64,000 bases of DNA from positions 14,047,501 through 14,111,500 of the forward strand of contig JAJNNQ010000009.1 in NCBI GenBank assembly GCA_027886175.1. Direction: 5' to 3'. The notes under the pieces are model-generated. The model searched no databases and was not told the DNA's origin. It worked only from the letters and a program-made list of their open reading frames with translations. This DNA comes from Phylloscopus collybita. Its lineage: Eukaryota > Chordata > Aves > Passeriformes > Phylloscopidae. Positions within the stretch are counted from its first letter, which is position 1. Each line of letters begins with the position of its first letter. The translations under genes and the position numbers were made by a program. Shown in pieces: positions 1 to 13,500 of the stretch.

Positions 1-599
1 AACTAAACTTAATGGAACAGATGTAAGGCTAAATTAAACTTGCAGCTGCAAAGGTTGTCTAACCCTGGGATGTCCCTGGGAGTTACTGGGGGCAAAAGGG
101 GCAGTAGCCAACAAAGGATTCCTACCAAGGGGCTTCAGTTCCAGAGAAATCCTAAGAACCCTTCTGGCACTGGAAATGAACCCACCAGGCCTCAGCCTGT
201 CCTTCCAAAGTTACCATCCAGCACACCTCAGACACAGAATGTTCCCCCTCATCCACCCTTGCTTGCAGCTCCAGAGGAGCTATTGGAAAACACTTCCCTG
301 TCCAAATTCCTGGTTTTGGGGATGTGGCATGAGCAAATCTTGGGGGTTCCAGGGGCTGGAGCAAGTCCTCTGTAGGCAGAGCTCGCTATCAACACAAGGC
401 CAGCCTCATTTAATGCTTATTAACTTCCAGGGAGGCAGGGAAGGAGCAGCAATTCCTTGTCACAACCAGGGAGATTGGCACAGAACTTGGACACCACAGA
501 GTGACATCTGCAGAGCCTCAGTGGCCCCAGGGTCCCCTCAGCAGCTACATCTGTCATTTTGTCCCTGGTGATATGGCACTTGTTGGGGGAGTGACACAA

Positions 600-1140
600 C
601 CCCTGGGGTCCTGAGAATCCCAAGTGGTTGCTGCAGGGTCGGTGTATAAAGGAACAAAGTGGGCTTCACATACAGTCCAATCATTATTTATCATTTATTA
701 TAGCAACATAAATTGTAATGTAACTCAAACACAGTGCAGAGGTGAAGACAAAAGACAAAGCCAGGACCATGGGTTTTAAGAGACAGAATCAGAGTGGAGT
801 TTAGGGTCAAGGGGCCAATGGGGAGAAGACTGAGGAGAGACACAAAGTGGGGTTTACAGAACACAAACCAATGGGCAGGCTAATGCAAGATTTATATAAA
901 CAGACCAATGGAGCCTCGAAGAATAGGGAATTCCCCAAGGGACAGTCCAGACAGGGGCTGGTACCAGGGAGAATTGACTGGGAATATTTGGGAACAGGGG
1001 GAGGTATCAGGGAAAACTGACAGCCCAATGGGTGGACACAATCCAGGCTAAACCAGCACCCTGGGGAGGGTGATAGGGAACAAACCATATGACATTAAAA
1101 CACAAAACTACACTCAGCAACACACATCCAAGGGCCATGG
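600..1140. mobile_element. LTR-like repeat fragment
   Basis: The stretch contains four CCAATGG boxes on the + strand (815, 868, 905 and 1025), a TATA-like tttatataaac near 890-901, and an AATAAA-type signal readable on the minus strand at about 690-700. This clustering of promoter and poly(A)-like motifs resembles an endogenous retrovirus LTR. Ends, target duplication and orientation could not be fixed. It could also be an unrelated promoter-like repeat. Confidence 0.3.
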
Positions 1141-2410
1141 TCATTGAGGAGAACTTCAACAGCTGGCAGAACTCAGCCTCATTTATTCCTGGATTTATTC
1201 TTCCCTTTTTTCTCTGCAAATCTTTTTTCCAGACTTTGTACAAGGGCAGGGCTTTCAGAGAGATATTCACATAGCAGTTCTATAGACTTTCATGGTCTCC
1301 AATCTTTTCATTAACTGTACAACTTACAAGCATTCAAAATTCCTTATTTCACCTTCATAGCTGGTAACTTTCTCAATTATATTCTGTTTAACACTAGTTA
1401 CTGCATTATTTAGCTGAATAATCTTTTCTTCTCATACTTGAGGTCCCCATCATTATGTTTCCAGCAGCTCATCTGTACTCTAAGTGTCAAAATCAGCTCT
1501 GGACTATCAGCTTCATCTCCTGCTCTCAGCTTTGCTGGGCTGTCTCCACTGCACCTCATCCTGCAGCCCAGTTGCGAATCACATTCAGCATCCCTGTGTG
1601 TCATTGTAGAGATGGCCACAACACTCGAGAGTGCTTTGGTAAAACTTCAGAAAGCTTCAAGCATCAGCACCTTACTATCTCAAAGCCTTCCATACTTTTT
1701 CTCTGTAGCCTCCCATGGGCAGCTCCACACAGGTCTGGCTCCTTCTGCAGTTCCAGCTCACTGCTTCCTGTCCCTAGCACAGCCACCTAACCCTGTCTGT
1801 CCCTTGGATGGTATCTTACCCCTTTTGTGCCTTGCACAACACCCTGTCCCTCCCTCCCTCCTCACAGCCCAGCCAAGAGACTCCAATTGACTCTCTACCA
1901 GCTAACTTGCCCTTTTATCACACCCATAGCTGGGAGGGCAAGGCTGTTCCCCTTCTTTGGTAATTAACACAGCTGCAATATATCAGAGGCAAGATTGCCT
2001 TTAGCACTGTCTCTATTCTGTCTTTCCACAATTCCCCTTTTCTTTTAATTATAAAGTTAAGCATTTTTAGAAAAACATGGTTAGGTAAATTGACATTATG
2101 ACCTATTTTTGTATTTTTCTTAGGACTAACAGTTATATAAATGTTTAAATACAACACATCCTTTACTAGACTATCAAATAAACACATTGTACTGAGTAAT
2201 AGAATTGCTCTGTCTCCATTTCTTCTGTATCCACTGCTTTGATTATTTTTCTTGTTCCTTCTTCAGCTTTGTTGCTTTGCATGATGTTCTCTATCTTCCA
2301 CAAACTGTCTCATTTCCCTGTCGCAATGGTTCTCAGCTTCTTTTGCTGTTGCAATGGTTCTCCTGCAGACTCCATAATTTGGGATCCCTCCTGCAGACCT
2401 CAAACCTCAG

Positions 2411-2465
2411 GGTCTAGATGGGCTTTAGGGTCCCTTCCAAACATTTTCAGATTCCCTGATCCATT
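2411..2465 (+). mobile_element. Possible CR1 LINE 3' tail
   Basis: The stretch 'tagatgggctttagggtccc' followed by 'ttcc' resembles the 3' end of avian CR1 elements, which reads roughly 'GATGATCTCAGAGGTCTTTTCC' and ends in ATTCTGTGA repeats. The match is short and diverged, so this is tentative. Confidence 0.35.
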
Positions 2466-4135
2466 CCCAGCAGGAAGCATCCCAGTATCCCCTAGCAGCA
2501 GGCAGGACCACACCAAACCCCAAACTGGGAGCAGTAGAATTGGATGGAGCTTGGAACCACCTCCCAACCCACAACATCCCAGGATTCTGTGACAGCAGCT
2601 GAGATTGCAGGAAGGGAATGAGAGAAGGGGATGAAAAAGCAAATAATGATCCCAAACTGGAGCAGCTTCCCAGGTATGGCATTTCCTGGGATGTCCCTGT
2701 TTAAGCACTGCTAAGATACATTGGTAGGTCAATGCATGGAATATTTGCCCTAGGAAGCTTTGTCGGGAGAAAAAAGGTTAAATGCAGTCATACATATTTG
2801 AAATGTACAATTACAAAGCCCAACCTGGGGTTAACAATAGTTAAGTTTATCACTTAGACCTTTTCAGCTTTGCCTTGTACCTCATAAACTAATTTCAAAA
2901 ATGTGCAACCTGATATATGTGGTTTACTTTATTTACACATTTTTATTATGTTTCACATAGCGTATCTGATCATATGCATGCTCAACATGTGGAAATGAAT
3001 ACTTCTCTGGGGTCACTTCTTTGGAAGATCAGAAATCCCAGATGAGAACATTTATGAGTGATATCTGCCCAGAACTTTGAAGACATTATGGGTCCAATCC
3101 TATCTTTTCATAAAATTAAAGACAACTTCATATATCCCAAAAATACCCACTTAATTTGTATGTGCAGAATAATATATAGAAGCAACATCAATGTAGAGAA
3201 GCTATGGAGCTGTGGAGTTCAAAGAACTAAAAAACTGTTCATTGTATCCAAGAGCCTTGCCAAAATAAATGAAGCTAAAAATTGATTACCACTTTGATTT
3301 TTAAAATAATACTCTGGTTGAATGTTTAAAAAAATGTATTTTTACAAGATAAATCAAATTGGATGCAATTTCCCTCAGTCATTGTTTCTGAGTGCTGCTG
3401 TCCTTAATAAAACATGTTACTTGTCTCTGGATCACTTCATGGAAAAAGCTGTGAGGTGGGAAGTGCAATGGACTCCTAGAGAACAGGCTCAGTTCCTTCT
3501 AACTTCATGTTCTGCTGGTCTGATAATGTAACACCACTTGAAGATGTATGGAAAAGCAAACATTCCTTTTTCATATACATATTGTCATAAGGCGTCTTAT
3601 TCTCACATATTAAAATGAATTACTTAAAATCTATGATTCACACTTCAGGGACAGCGAAAGAAACAAAAAATTTCTGAATCACCTGAAATTAAAGTCCAGT
3701 GCATGTTCAATGCTCTTCAGACTGACAGTACAGTAACTGTCAGCAAACTCCAACCCGTTCTTTTGCATGCAGTACTTTTGCTGAGTGTAAATCTACTTCT
3801 GATATTACAGCCATGACCCCATATTCTGTTGTGAATTTTCCTGACAGAATATAGCCACAGTCATTCCCATTGGGTTGCTTCTTTTTTTTTATTTACCACA
3901 TTTTTATTTCTTTTTGTAATATCAGCCTGAAATTGTTACTGCTTTCCCGTAGAAAATAACATGCTTTTGCAATAAAGTTTTATTTTTCCTAAATAATTTA
4001 CATTTTAATCTTCAATATGCAAATTAAGCATGCAGTACGCCGGCTAGGGCTGCCTAAGTCTGCGATAAACCCCCGAGAGAAGTACGATCACCTGTATAGA
4101 GCGTGCTAGAGAGGGCAAAAATCCCCTGAGAAGCC

Positions 4136-4325
4136 GAGCCGCCCCCCCGGCAGGAACGCTGCTGCAGCATCAGCAAATCCCAGCAGCGCCCGCTCGGGGA
4201 GCGCTCCGGCTCCGCGCCTCCCCCCCGGCCGAGCCGTCCCCCCGGCAGGAACGCTGCTGCAGCATCAGCAAATCGCAGCAGCGCCCGCTCGGGGAGCGCT
4301 CCAGCTCCGCGCCTCCCCCCCGGCC
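4136..4325 (+). repeat. 95-bp tandem duplication in LAP3 promoter
   Basis: Copy 1 is 4136-4230 and copy 2 is 4231-4325, head to tail with no spacer. They differ at three positions only: C4142/T4237, C4180/G4275 and G4208/A4303. Each copy contains a C tract, the near-palindrome gctgctgcagcatcagca, cagcagcgcccgctcgggga and a second C tract. It lies 125-314 bp before the LAP3 start codon, inside the CpG-rich region, so it duplicates promoter or 5'UTR sequence. Confidence 0.9.
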
Positions 4326-4449
4326 CGCCCCGGCCGCGGCCGCGGGCGCCGCCCCTCGCGGCGCGGGCTGATGAGGCGCCGTGCGCGCCGGGCCCCGCCG
4401 CGCCGCTCCTTCCCTGCCCCTTTCCCTGCTGCCTCCCGTGCTCGGTGCC
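4136..4449 (+). promoter_or_regulatory. CpG-rich LAP3 promoter and 5'UTR
   Basis: GC and CpG content rise sharply about 300 bp before the LAP3 start codon and fall inside intron 1, as expected for a CpG-island promoter. There is no clear TATA box. An ATG at 4371 is out of frame with the LAP3 start (offset 79 nt) and would start an overlapping upstream frame if transcription begins before it. The transcription start cannot be placed from sequence alone. Confidence 0.6.
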
Positions 4450-4572
4450 ATGCTGCTGCCCTGCGTGCGGAGCGTGGCTGCGCGCCGCCTCTCCCGGGAC
4501 GTGCCCCGAGCCTGCAGCTGCTCGGGCCAGGGCCCCTCGCCGCGGGGCTACAGCCGCGGCGCGGCCGGCAAG
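4450..4572 (+). CDS. LAP3: LAP3 exon 1 (residues 1-41)
   Basis: Starts [18 protein letters not shown], an Arg-rich leader of mitochondrial-presequence type. It ends AAGK with donor gtgagg at 4573, phase 0. This part of LAP3 is poorly conserved between species, so the start is less certain than the rest of the gene. Confidence 0.88.
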
Positions 4573-7500
4573 GTGAGGGCGCCGGGGGGAGCCGGGGCGG
4601 GGGTTGCGCTGTCCCTTCCTCCGCTCGGCCCCGCGGCTCTCGGCTGAGCCCCCCGTGTGCCCTGCGGAGCTGTCAGGAGTGGTGCGGCTCTCTCTGCTCC
4701 TCTTGGGTGCACAAGGCTGGAGGACTGCACTGGCGGGGAGAAGCTCTTTTGTACTTAAAATTATTGATGGGAAGAGTTTTTGTCTTTATGTGATCGGCAA
4801 AATTGTTGTAAGTTCAGTAATGTTGCATCTGATTTCTTTTTGACACTTTAAAGTAGTTGCAGTATTTGATCCTGGTTTACTGAAGTGCTACTCTGTGCAT
4901 CGTGTTAGGTAAATTCAGAAACTGAGATAAATGCGTACAGATGTAGCAATAGTTTGAACGGTGTGCTCGCTGCCTCTCTGATGAGTCTCTGAATCTCCTG
5001 TTGTTTGCATTAACGCGTGTCCTTTTCTAGGGTCTCGTTCTGGGAGTCTACTCTAGTGAAAAGGATGATGGTGCTGCCCAGTTCACTAGTGCAGGAGATG
5101 CTTTTGATAAGCTTGTGTCTGGAAAGCTGAGAGCACTTCTGTCCCTGTAAGTGTGTGATAAGCTTCTGAAATGGACTAAAGTACCTACAAATACCAGTAG
5201 GAATGATATTTTTTTTTTCTTTTAATTATTACTGTCTGTGTCCATATCACTGTCAGGCTGGTATTTTCTTTGACAGTTTGGAGGGGAACTCCCATGATAA
5301 AACCAATCACTGAGCAAACATGCAAAAATTTCATGGGACCGACCCATCCTCTGCTCTGAATCAGCACAGCCAAGCATCCCAGTGCATGTGTGGCACGCTG
5401 TGTGGTTGTGGAGTAAATGTAGTACTGTAACTACATGTATCACAAGTAATGCCTTCTGTATTGAAAGACACTTTCTGTGTCCTAGATGTGGGCCACCTTT
5501 GAAGAAAGGCAAAACACGTATATTTCATGGTTTGCATCAGGTATGAACTTTGTATTTTTGTATGTTTGTTGGTTGATGTGTGAAGTTTGTCCTTATGTCT
5601 AATTTTATGTTGCGTTCACTGCTGTGCTTGTATGAATCGCCTGCTCTTCTTCCCTCTTCTTGACCATTTCAACTTCTGTTCTGCACTGCCCATGTTTGCA
5701 CAGCCTTTTGCACAGTCCTGTGCTCCTTCCACTGTGCTGCAAATGGAGATGTGAACAAGTCTGCTCCAAAAGTGCTGTACTCTGAATAGCTGCTTCCTGA
5801 ATGAGCTAAAGCATAGCAGTTTTGGATCTGACTTCTGTGCCTCCTGTGTCCAGGAGGGGTGAGTGTGTGAGGAGTTACCGATCGGTGCAAAGACCCTCCA
5901 GACCTGACCATTCTAACTCAAGGTAGTCCCTTCATAGGCTTCAGGTGCTTGAAACCTCCGAAAACAAGATATGGGACTGTTCTTCAAGCAGGACTTTTAT
6001 CTGCACAGACATTATAAATCACAAGGGTATGAGATGAGGATTCATCTGCTCAAACTCAGGCTTTTGGTGCCTTTTGAGAAGCCAGGATAGACCTAATGCA
6101 CATATGTGAAGCTGACCAATATGGAATGATTTGTGGTTTTTTTGGAGTCCTGGCTAAGGCCTAGGCAGGCATGTGATGTGACAGTAGGTGTTCCTGTCTA
6201 AGTAACTGAATCTTAGACTAAGGCTATTTAAATAATTTGAAATAAATCCAATTGTAGTGAGAATTGCCTACCATGTATAAATTCCTGTGCGGACACCCCA
6301 TGCAGGTGACACCGAACTTGGTAGAAAGACTCTCAGAAATTTCATGGAAGTTGAGTGCACTGAAGGTCCCATTATCCCAGTTCTGGATACAGGATGGGCT
6401 CTGAAGTGAGTAGCAAATCTCTGCAAAAGAAGACAGGAGAATGTTAACTGGTATCACTGATTTTCTAACACAAGTTTCAGCATTTTCTAGTCTTCAGACT
6501 AGAAGACTTTACTACAGTGTAGCAGTTTGAAAGCTGACTGTTAGAGGCTGACAGAGATGGAAGGGAAAGCCTAAGACTAACTTAATTTTGCCTTAAGAGC
6601 TATAGGAACATTATATATGTTCATATACATAGCTTTGAGTTTTATACAAATTTGACTTCACTCTTAAAAGGATCCTTTAATCCTCATTGCTTCTTTTTTC
6701 CTTCCACTTGCATGCAGCTTTATAAGGCAAGCATGTAGTGTGCTACATTGTTCTCTGAGTTCTGGATAGATGTACCTCTGTGCAGCTTTGGTTTGCTACC
6801 TGGCAAATCCTGCCTGCAGAGCTCCTGAGATGAGCTAACACACTGAGCTTTTGAAGTGATTTTATTTTCTTGAACCGTGCCAAAAAGGGTTATAATTCTC
6901 CAGGTAAATTCTGACCTTTCTTACACCTGGAAAGCTGGATCTGCTTTCCAGGGACTCTTAGGCTTGCCCTTGGGACTATCAGATTTTCATGTGTTGAGCA
7001 TAAAGCCCTGTCTGCTATGTGCAATGTACATGATTATTAACTGGACAACAGAATAACTGACTGCATGCCTGTGGGAAGTGATTGGGAGCACAGGACAGCA
7101 GCATCCTGCAGGCACTCTTAATAAAAAGTGCCTGATATAGAAAAAGTACTGCATGTATTTTAATGCTATGCTTGCTTTGATTTGGAAAGTAAAGTCTTTT
7201 TAACAACTCTGCTGTGGCTGTAACAATGAGAAAAGCGAATCTATTTGTGTGTTGGCTTCATCTAGGACTTTCCAAGTGTGGTGGTAGTTGGCTTGGGTAA
7301 GAAGAATGCTGGAATAAATGAACAAGAAAACTGGAATGAAGGCAAAGAAAATATTCGTACAGCTGTTGCAGGTTAACTATTTTTTAATTTTTTTTAAGCA
7401 TTTTGTCTGTAAAGCAATTGCAGTTCTGCAGCATGTTCCATTTTTGAAGACCAAGTCTAGGTATGCCTTTGTTTTGCAATGCACGACTGACTGCATGGTT

Positions 7501-10500
7501 TGGTAAATGCATTTACTTGTCACTGATACTCATGTAAATTTTTCCTTAAGGGGTTATCAAAAATGTAAATCAAATCTGAAGGTGGGTAACTGCAGTTATT
7601 TATATCAAATAACTTTCCTAAACAGTGTGATATTGAGAAGGTGCTTATCTAATTAGTATTTTGGAGCCAGGGAGCATCACCAATTCACTTTATGGTCGCT
7701 CTGTACTTAAGTATGCACATCTGTTTACTTCTGCCACTTATTTCATAATTGAGATATTTGTGTTATAAACTAATGTCTTTCACAACATCAGTACTGTGAT
7801 TCAGTATGTTATCTGTTGAAGACAGAAGAAGGCTTACCTTAATCAATGATGACTACTGCATCTAAGTGTGTAAATAAGAATTAAGAGTTCTCACTGACGA
7901 CTTTGTAGTCTGTGATTGGATGACAGCTGTATGTCCAAAGTGCTAGCCTGTAGCTGCCATTAAGTGCACTTTGTAGCTGATGTAAAACATTGTTAAATTA
8001 CTGGGGAACAAAATAGCATTTCTGGAGTACATTGTTTATAAAAGGGTATATAAACAAATCTGGAAGAATAGAACAGTCATATTCTTGGCAAAAAGCTAAA
8101 TTATGACAAATTTCTGATACCTGTAGAGAGTCATAATTCATATCACTCCAGAATAATAGAGCCTTGCTTTGCTATAAAATGAGCTTTAAGGAGTCAGAAC
8201 AATTGTGATCTTTCCTTTTTTATTCTTGGAAAACCTTTTAATAATTATAATTCATCAACCGATATTTTTAGTAAAGATTTGCCAGTATGTGGTCATTAGT
8301 ATTTTTAATTCTTCTACTGCATAATCTCTTTGGCTGACTTATTTATAAACTCAGATATCTTGAGTTAAAATTATTTTTTCCTTGCAATGTCCCATTGATC
8401 ACCTCAGACACCTGTTTTGCTGTTCTGTGTAATAGTTGGTCTTCAGTTCTGTGCTGTATTTTTCAGTTGGTTGCAGGCAGATCCAGGACCTGGAGATCCC
8501 TTGTGTGGAAGTAGACCCCTGCGGAGATGCACAAGCAGCTGCAGAAGGTGCTGTCCTTGGATTGCATGAATATAATGAGCTGAAGCAAAAAAAGAAGCCT
8601 GTAGTTACTCCTCAGCTTCATGGAAGGTGATGGCAAAGGAAAGCTTGCCTATTTATTCATCTGTTTGTTTACATATTTATAAAACTGTGTGCATGGCATG
8701 CTTGTGCATGAGAAAAACAAAACTGAAAGAATAGGGCTAGCAACAGTACTCAACTCCTACTCATTTGAATTTCCTGAAGTATTTTATATTCAGGTATATT
8801 TGTTTGTTATTAGTGTTTGTTCCATGTGTTTTGATGCCATATTCAGAGGTTAAGGGTAAATAGATGCTGCATCATAGAAAAGAAGGACCAGAATAAAAAT
8901 AAAAGTAAAAGCTACCTGAAGAGATGTTGTGATATACTAGGACTTCTGTTGGTATTGTGTGCCAGAATTGTGAAGAAGAGGTATTTCAAACTCCATAAAT
9001 GGATATATCCTTTAGAGAATCAGGAACTGCTAACTGACACCAGACTAATGCACTATGGATATTTTATATAGTTCATTTTTTATATTTTCATCCACAGAGT
9101 ATAATGGCAGAAGAGAAACCTGGTTTCTTCTGGTCTCTAAACAGACATTATTTACTGAGAGCAGAAGGTAGAACCAAAGCTTTTGGTTTCAGAACAATTA
9201 TCAGAGAGGACTTTGGATGTTTTGTATAGGATATTCTGTCATGCAGGGGAGAGGTATTTCCTGTATGTACTTTAAACAGGAACAAAGAAGTTAATGAAAT
9301 AAAGTGGAAACCTCTTGATTGAGCATGTCTTGATAAGCTATATTAAAATAAACACTCTTCCTATTTCGTAGCACAGCAGATAGGTTAGAAATTGGTATTT
9401 GAATTTGGTTAAATTTCTATTAAATAAACATATCCTGAAAACACAGATGGTCATATGACCAGTTATGGAAGTAATTTTTTAATATAGTAATTTAGGTTAG
9501 AAAAGACTTCTGGAGGTATTTCAGTCCAGCTCCAACTTGGATTAGGGATAACCTGGACATTACATCCAATATTAAAGCTTGGTCAGGTTGATCAGTCCTT
9601 TGTTTAGTCCACATTTTAATATCTCCTGAGTTGAATATTCCACAACCTTGCTGGGCCATCTGTTCTACTGCTTAACTACGCTCATAGCGATTTGTTTTCT
9701 TTGTGTCCTATTGTATTTTTCCTTGTTGAATCTTGAGATTGTTGTCTGTTACTTAGTCTGCAGCTGTGAGATGTGTCTGTGTTCAGACACACTCCTGCTT
9801 CAGTTCATGTTTTCTCAATTTGTCTGCAAGGATTCTATGTGAAAACCTAGCTAAAGTCAAGAAAAATCACAGAGTTGTTTAGGCTGGAAAAGACTTTTAA
9901 GATCAATTACATCCACTGTGGTCCTCTGTGACAAACCCTCTCATCACAGAATTCATTTAAGTTGGTCAGGAATTTACCCCAAATCTAAAATGATAGTTCT
10001 TGGTGACCATCTTGTCTTTCATGTACCTAGAAATGGCTTTCAAAATTACTTTCTCTGCAAGCTTCCAAGAAATTAGTCTAGGAAAACTGGCTTGTAGTTC
10101 CCTGTATCCTCCTTGGCATTTTTAAAGATCCAAATTTGTCCTTTTCAGTCACCAGGGATCGCATTCAGTTACACCTTTCAAACTGAAGGAGCCTAGGCTT
10201 GCAGTGATGCCAGCCAATTCCCTCAGAATCCTCAGATACGTGCTGCCTGCTACCAAGGACTTGTGTATGTCCATCAGCCTTAAGCTACATCCTAAGTCTC
10301 TCTTCCTGTCATGAGTCTCTTCTTCCTCAAACTTTGTTGCTGAGCACAAAGAACTGAAGAATCTGGAAACAGATCTTTATAATTATTAAGGCTGATGCAA
10401 AGCCAGCATTGAACACTTCAGTCTTCTCAGTATTCAGTAGGTTGCCTGCACCATTTAGCAAGTGAACAGTGTTATTCCTGCCCTGCCTTTTGCTGATGGT

Positions 10501-13500
10501 GTACCTGTTGAAGTCCTCTAGCTACCTTTCCCACTTCTTGCCAGTTTCAGTGTCAGCTGACATTTGGCTTCTTAATTACATTCTTCCATATCTAGGCAAT
10601 ATTTTTATATTCCTCCTGCACTCCTCTATCACTGTCCTGCTCTTTTTAGAGGCAAAATCCAGTTCAATGCCTTGCTTTTACTGAGACAACTTACTTATAA
10701 AACAAATAGGTTGTCTCAGTAAAATGGAAGTTTTGTACTGATCATCCGGCAAAGTAACCAGAGAGACTTTCCTGTTTCCTACACAGGCAGCTCTGTGAGT
10801 GTTTGCTCTGTCATTTATTAGTGAAGTGCCTTGAGTGCACTGGGAAATGAGATCCAAATTCCACTTTTACCATATAATCATATTTCAGTAAAGGGAAAAA
10901 CAGAATTGGAGCCTCTCTATGGTAAATAAAAACTTCCAAGGCTGTTAAAAGTTGATTACAAACTTCGAAAGGGGTATTAAACCTTGTGTTTAAGGATTTA
11001 AGCCAATCTTTGATTAGTAAGGATTAGGATAAGACCTAATGAACTGGATAGATAATTTTACATCTGTCTATTCTTGGATTCTCCTAGCTTTCTCTGTAGT
11101 ATTTGGCACTGAGTAGAACCAGAGATGAGTTATTAGACTAGAGTCCTTGTAGTAAGATATTCTTAATTGCTCCAAATTAATGATACTGCATTTTAAGAAA
11201 GAGAATATGTGAATGCTGACATCATCATCTTACTTTTGCAAATGTCTATAATCCTGATTATTGTGTGTTGTTGTTTAGTGCTGAAAGTAAAGCGTGGCAA
11301 AAAGGTGTTATCTATGCTGAGGGGCAGAACCTCGCTCGGTACCTTATGGAGGCTCCAGCTAATTACATAACTCCAATCAAATTTGCTGAACATATTGAAC
11401 AGAAGCTCAGAAGTTTCAGCAATGTAAAGGTCCACATAAGGTAAATTCCATGGAGATGTAGGGTAGAGGATCACAACAGTAAGTTAAGATACCTTCCAGG
11501 TTGTTTAAATCTGAAGTTATTCAAATCTCATTTTCCCTTTGCTACTTCAAATGACAAAAGCAGGGGAAGTGTTTGGGGAAAAGGTATGAGGGGTGCCCAG
11601 ACTGCAGGCTGTTGTCAAGGATTAAGTGAGCTGCTAGTTTGCAGAGGAAGCAAGATACTGTGATGCACTAAAATCATTAACTGTCAATTAGTCATGCAGT
11701 CAATTACTGCTTAATTAACACATGTGCTGTGAAAAGGAGCCTCAGTGAATAGAGGGCTAATATTAAGTACCTTTTGTTTTCTTCCCAAGTGGGTTTTTTA
11801 CATACCTTTGCTTTTTTGTGTGGATGTGGTAATAAAACATCTTCTATTTATTGCTGTTACCATTGGGATTTTTTTAATAGTTTTTAAAAATGTGAGATGG
11901 AGCCATAAAAGCCCTTGCAAGGGAATATGCACAGCTGGTGCTTCTTGCCCCTGAATTTCTACTTTCTGCTCTATAGTGGAAATGGGCAAGTGTTGGAGGC
12001 TGTTTTGTTGACAAGCAAAAGACTGGGGGAAATCTTGCTTGGAGAAGGCTAAAAGTAACCTGCTGCAGTTCACATACCTTTAGCATCTACAGCCTCACAG
12101 GCAAGTGAAAGATCAATGTTTCTGATACAGAAACTGTAGACAAGCTGTTGTTTTGTTGGGTTTTTTAAACAAGACATAACAAATATCAAAGAGCAACTTT
12201 GAGGAAGTTTTTTTCTGCTTCACCAAAAAAGGTAATAGTGGTTGGATTTAAACTACAGTTTCCAAAATTAACTAACTAAAATGGAATGGTTTGTGTACAA
12301 ACATTCAAGAATCATGATCTCTTAAAAAAATCACCTTGGTCAAAGTGTCTAGTTGAAAAAATAAAACTCAAAACTAATATGTGTTTCTATTCCAGACCAG
12401 AGTCTTGGATAACAACACAGGAGATGGGAGCATTCCTGAGCGTAGCTAAGGGCTCAGCTGAACCTCCCATCTTTCTGGAGATTCATTATTTAGGGGGTGC
12501 CAATACAGATGACTCCCCACTGGTATTTGTAGGAAAAGGAGTTACCTTTGACAGGTATGTATGCTTGTATGCGAATATTTTAATTACTGGGGGGAGAAAA
12601 TGCTTTTCTGCTATTTGTATTCAACAGGGAGATGCTTTTTCTTTGCTCAGCACATCTTCCAATGCCATTCCATTGAACTTGCATTATACAGTATTTTGTG
12701 CTGCCTTTTCTGGCAATGAGACATCAGTTGTCCGAAGTAGGAATTAATATCCCGTCATCTTGTAAGGGGAAGGAAATTCAGAGGAAAAGTTAAAGAAGGT
12801 GCTCTTTTTTTTTTTCTTGTCCTGAACAAGCCTGTGGATGAAGAATTTGCATGTTTAGAATTGCAGTATGTCACTGGACATCTACATGATGCTTAAGGAA
12901 ATAGAAAATAGTTCATTCTTTGCAGCAGTTCCTTATAACTACTTTCCATGTCACATACTACTGAAGAATTTATCAGTCAGTTCCCCATCCACATGCTGAT
13001 TTTTACCAAGTGTACTATTTTGTTTGTTTTGTGCACTGCTGTTATGAAGACCAATGAGTTACTTCACTGCAGTTTACCTGGATTTTTATGGTCTCCTAGT
13101 TATGAGGAAGTAATATTTTATCTGAAATGAAAACCCAGATACCTTGCTTTCAGTACACTTACTAGGGTTGCAGAAGTATTTGGAGCACCAGGTCTAGCAT
13201 TTACTGGTATTTGGTGTTAACACATACTGATGGACAGAAGATCATCAATGTATGTGACCTCCAACTTGATCTGTTTGTTCCAGTGGTGGCATTTCACTGA
13301 AGCCATCATCGGGTATGGATGCGATGAGAGCAGATATGGGAGGGGCAGCAACTGTCTGTTCAGCCATTGTGACAGCAGCAGCTCTAAATCTACCTTTGAA
13401 CATAATTGGTAAGTGTTCTTGTGTGGAGAATCTTAGTTCTACAAGGTTTTGTGACAGTGTTTTTCTAGTATTAGCAATGGTGAAAGCCATGTACAAACAT

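Larger units (their letters stand above)
1..4135. other. Upstream intergenic DNA, no gene supported
   Basis: No exon homologous to a known neighbour (for example CLRN2, which lies upstream of LAP3 in mammals) could be recognised on either strand. Open frames here are short and show no conserved domain or splice signals. The first 2.7 kb has unique-looking GC-moderate DNA mixed with repeat-like pieces (an LTR-like stretch at about 600-1140 and a possible CR1 tail near 2411-2460). From about 2770 to 4020 the DNA is AT-rich, and it changes abruptly to CpG-rich at about 4030-4140, where the LAP3 promoter begins. Confidence 0.6.

Noticed and set aside
1438..1890. 150-codon open frame in the upstream spacer
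   Set aside because: No conserved motif, splice context or start signal, and unbiased composition. It probably arose by chance in repeat-rich DNA.
12286..12747. 153-codon open frame read straight through
   Set aside because: Only 12396-12554 is LAP3 exon 7; the rest is intron read-through.
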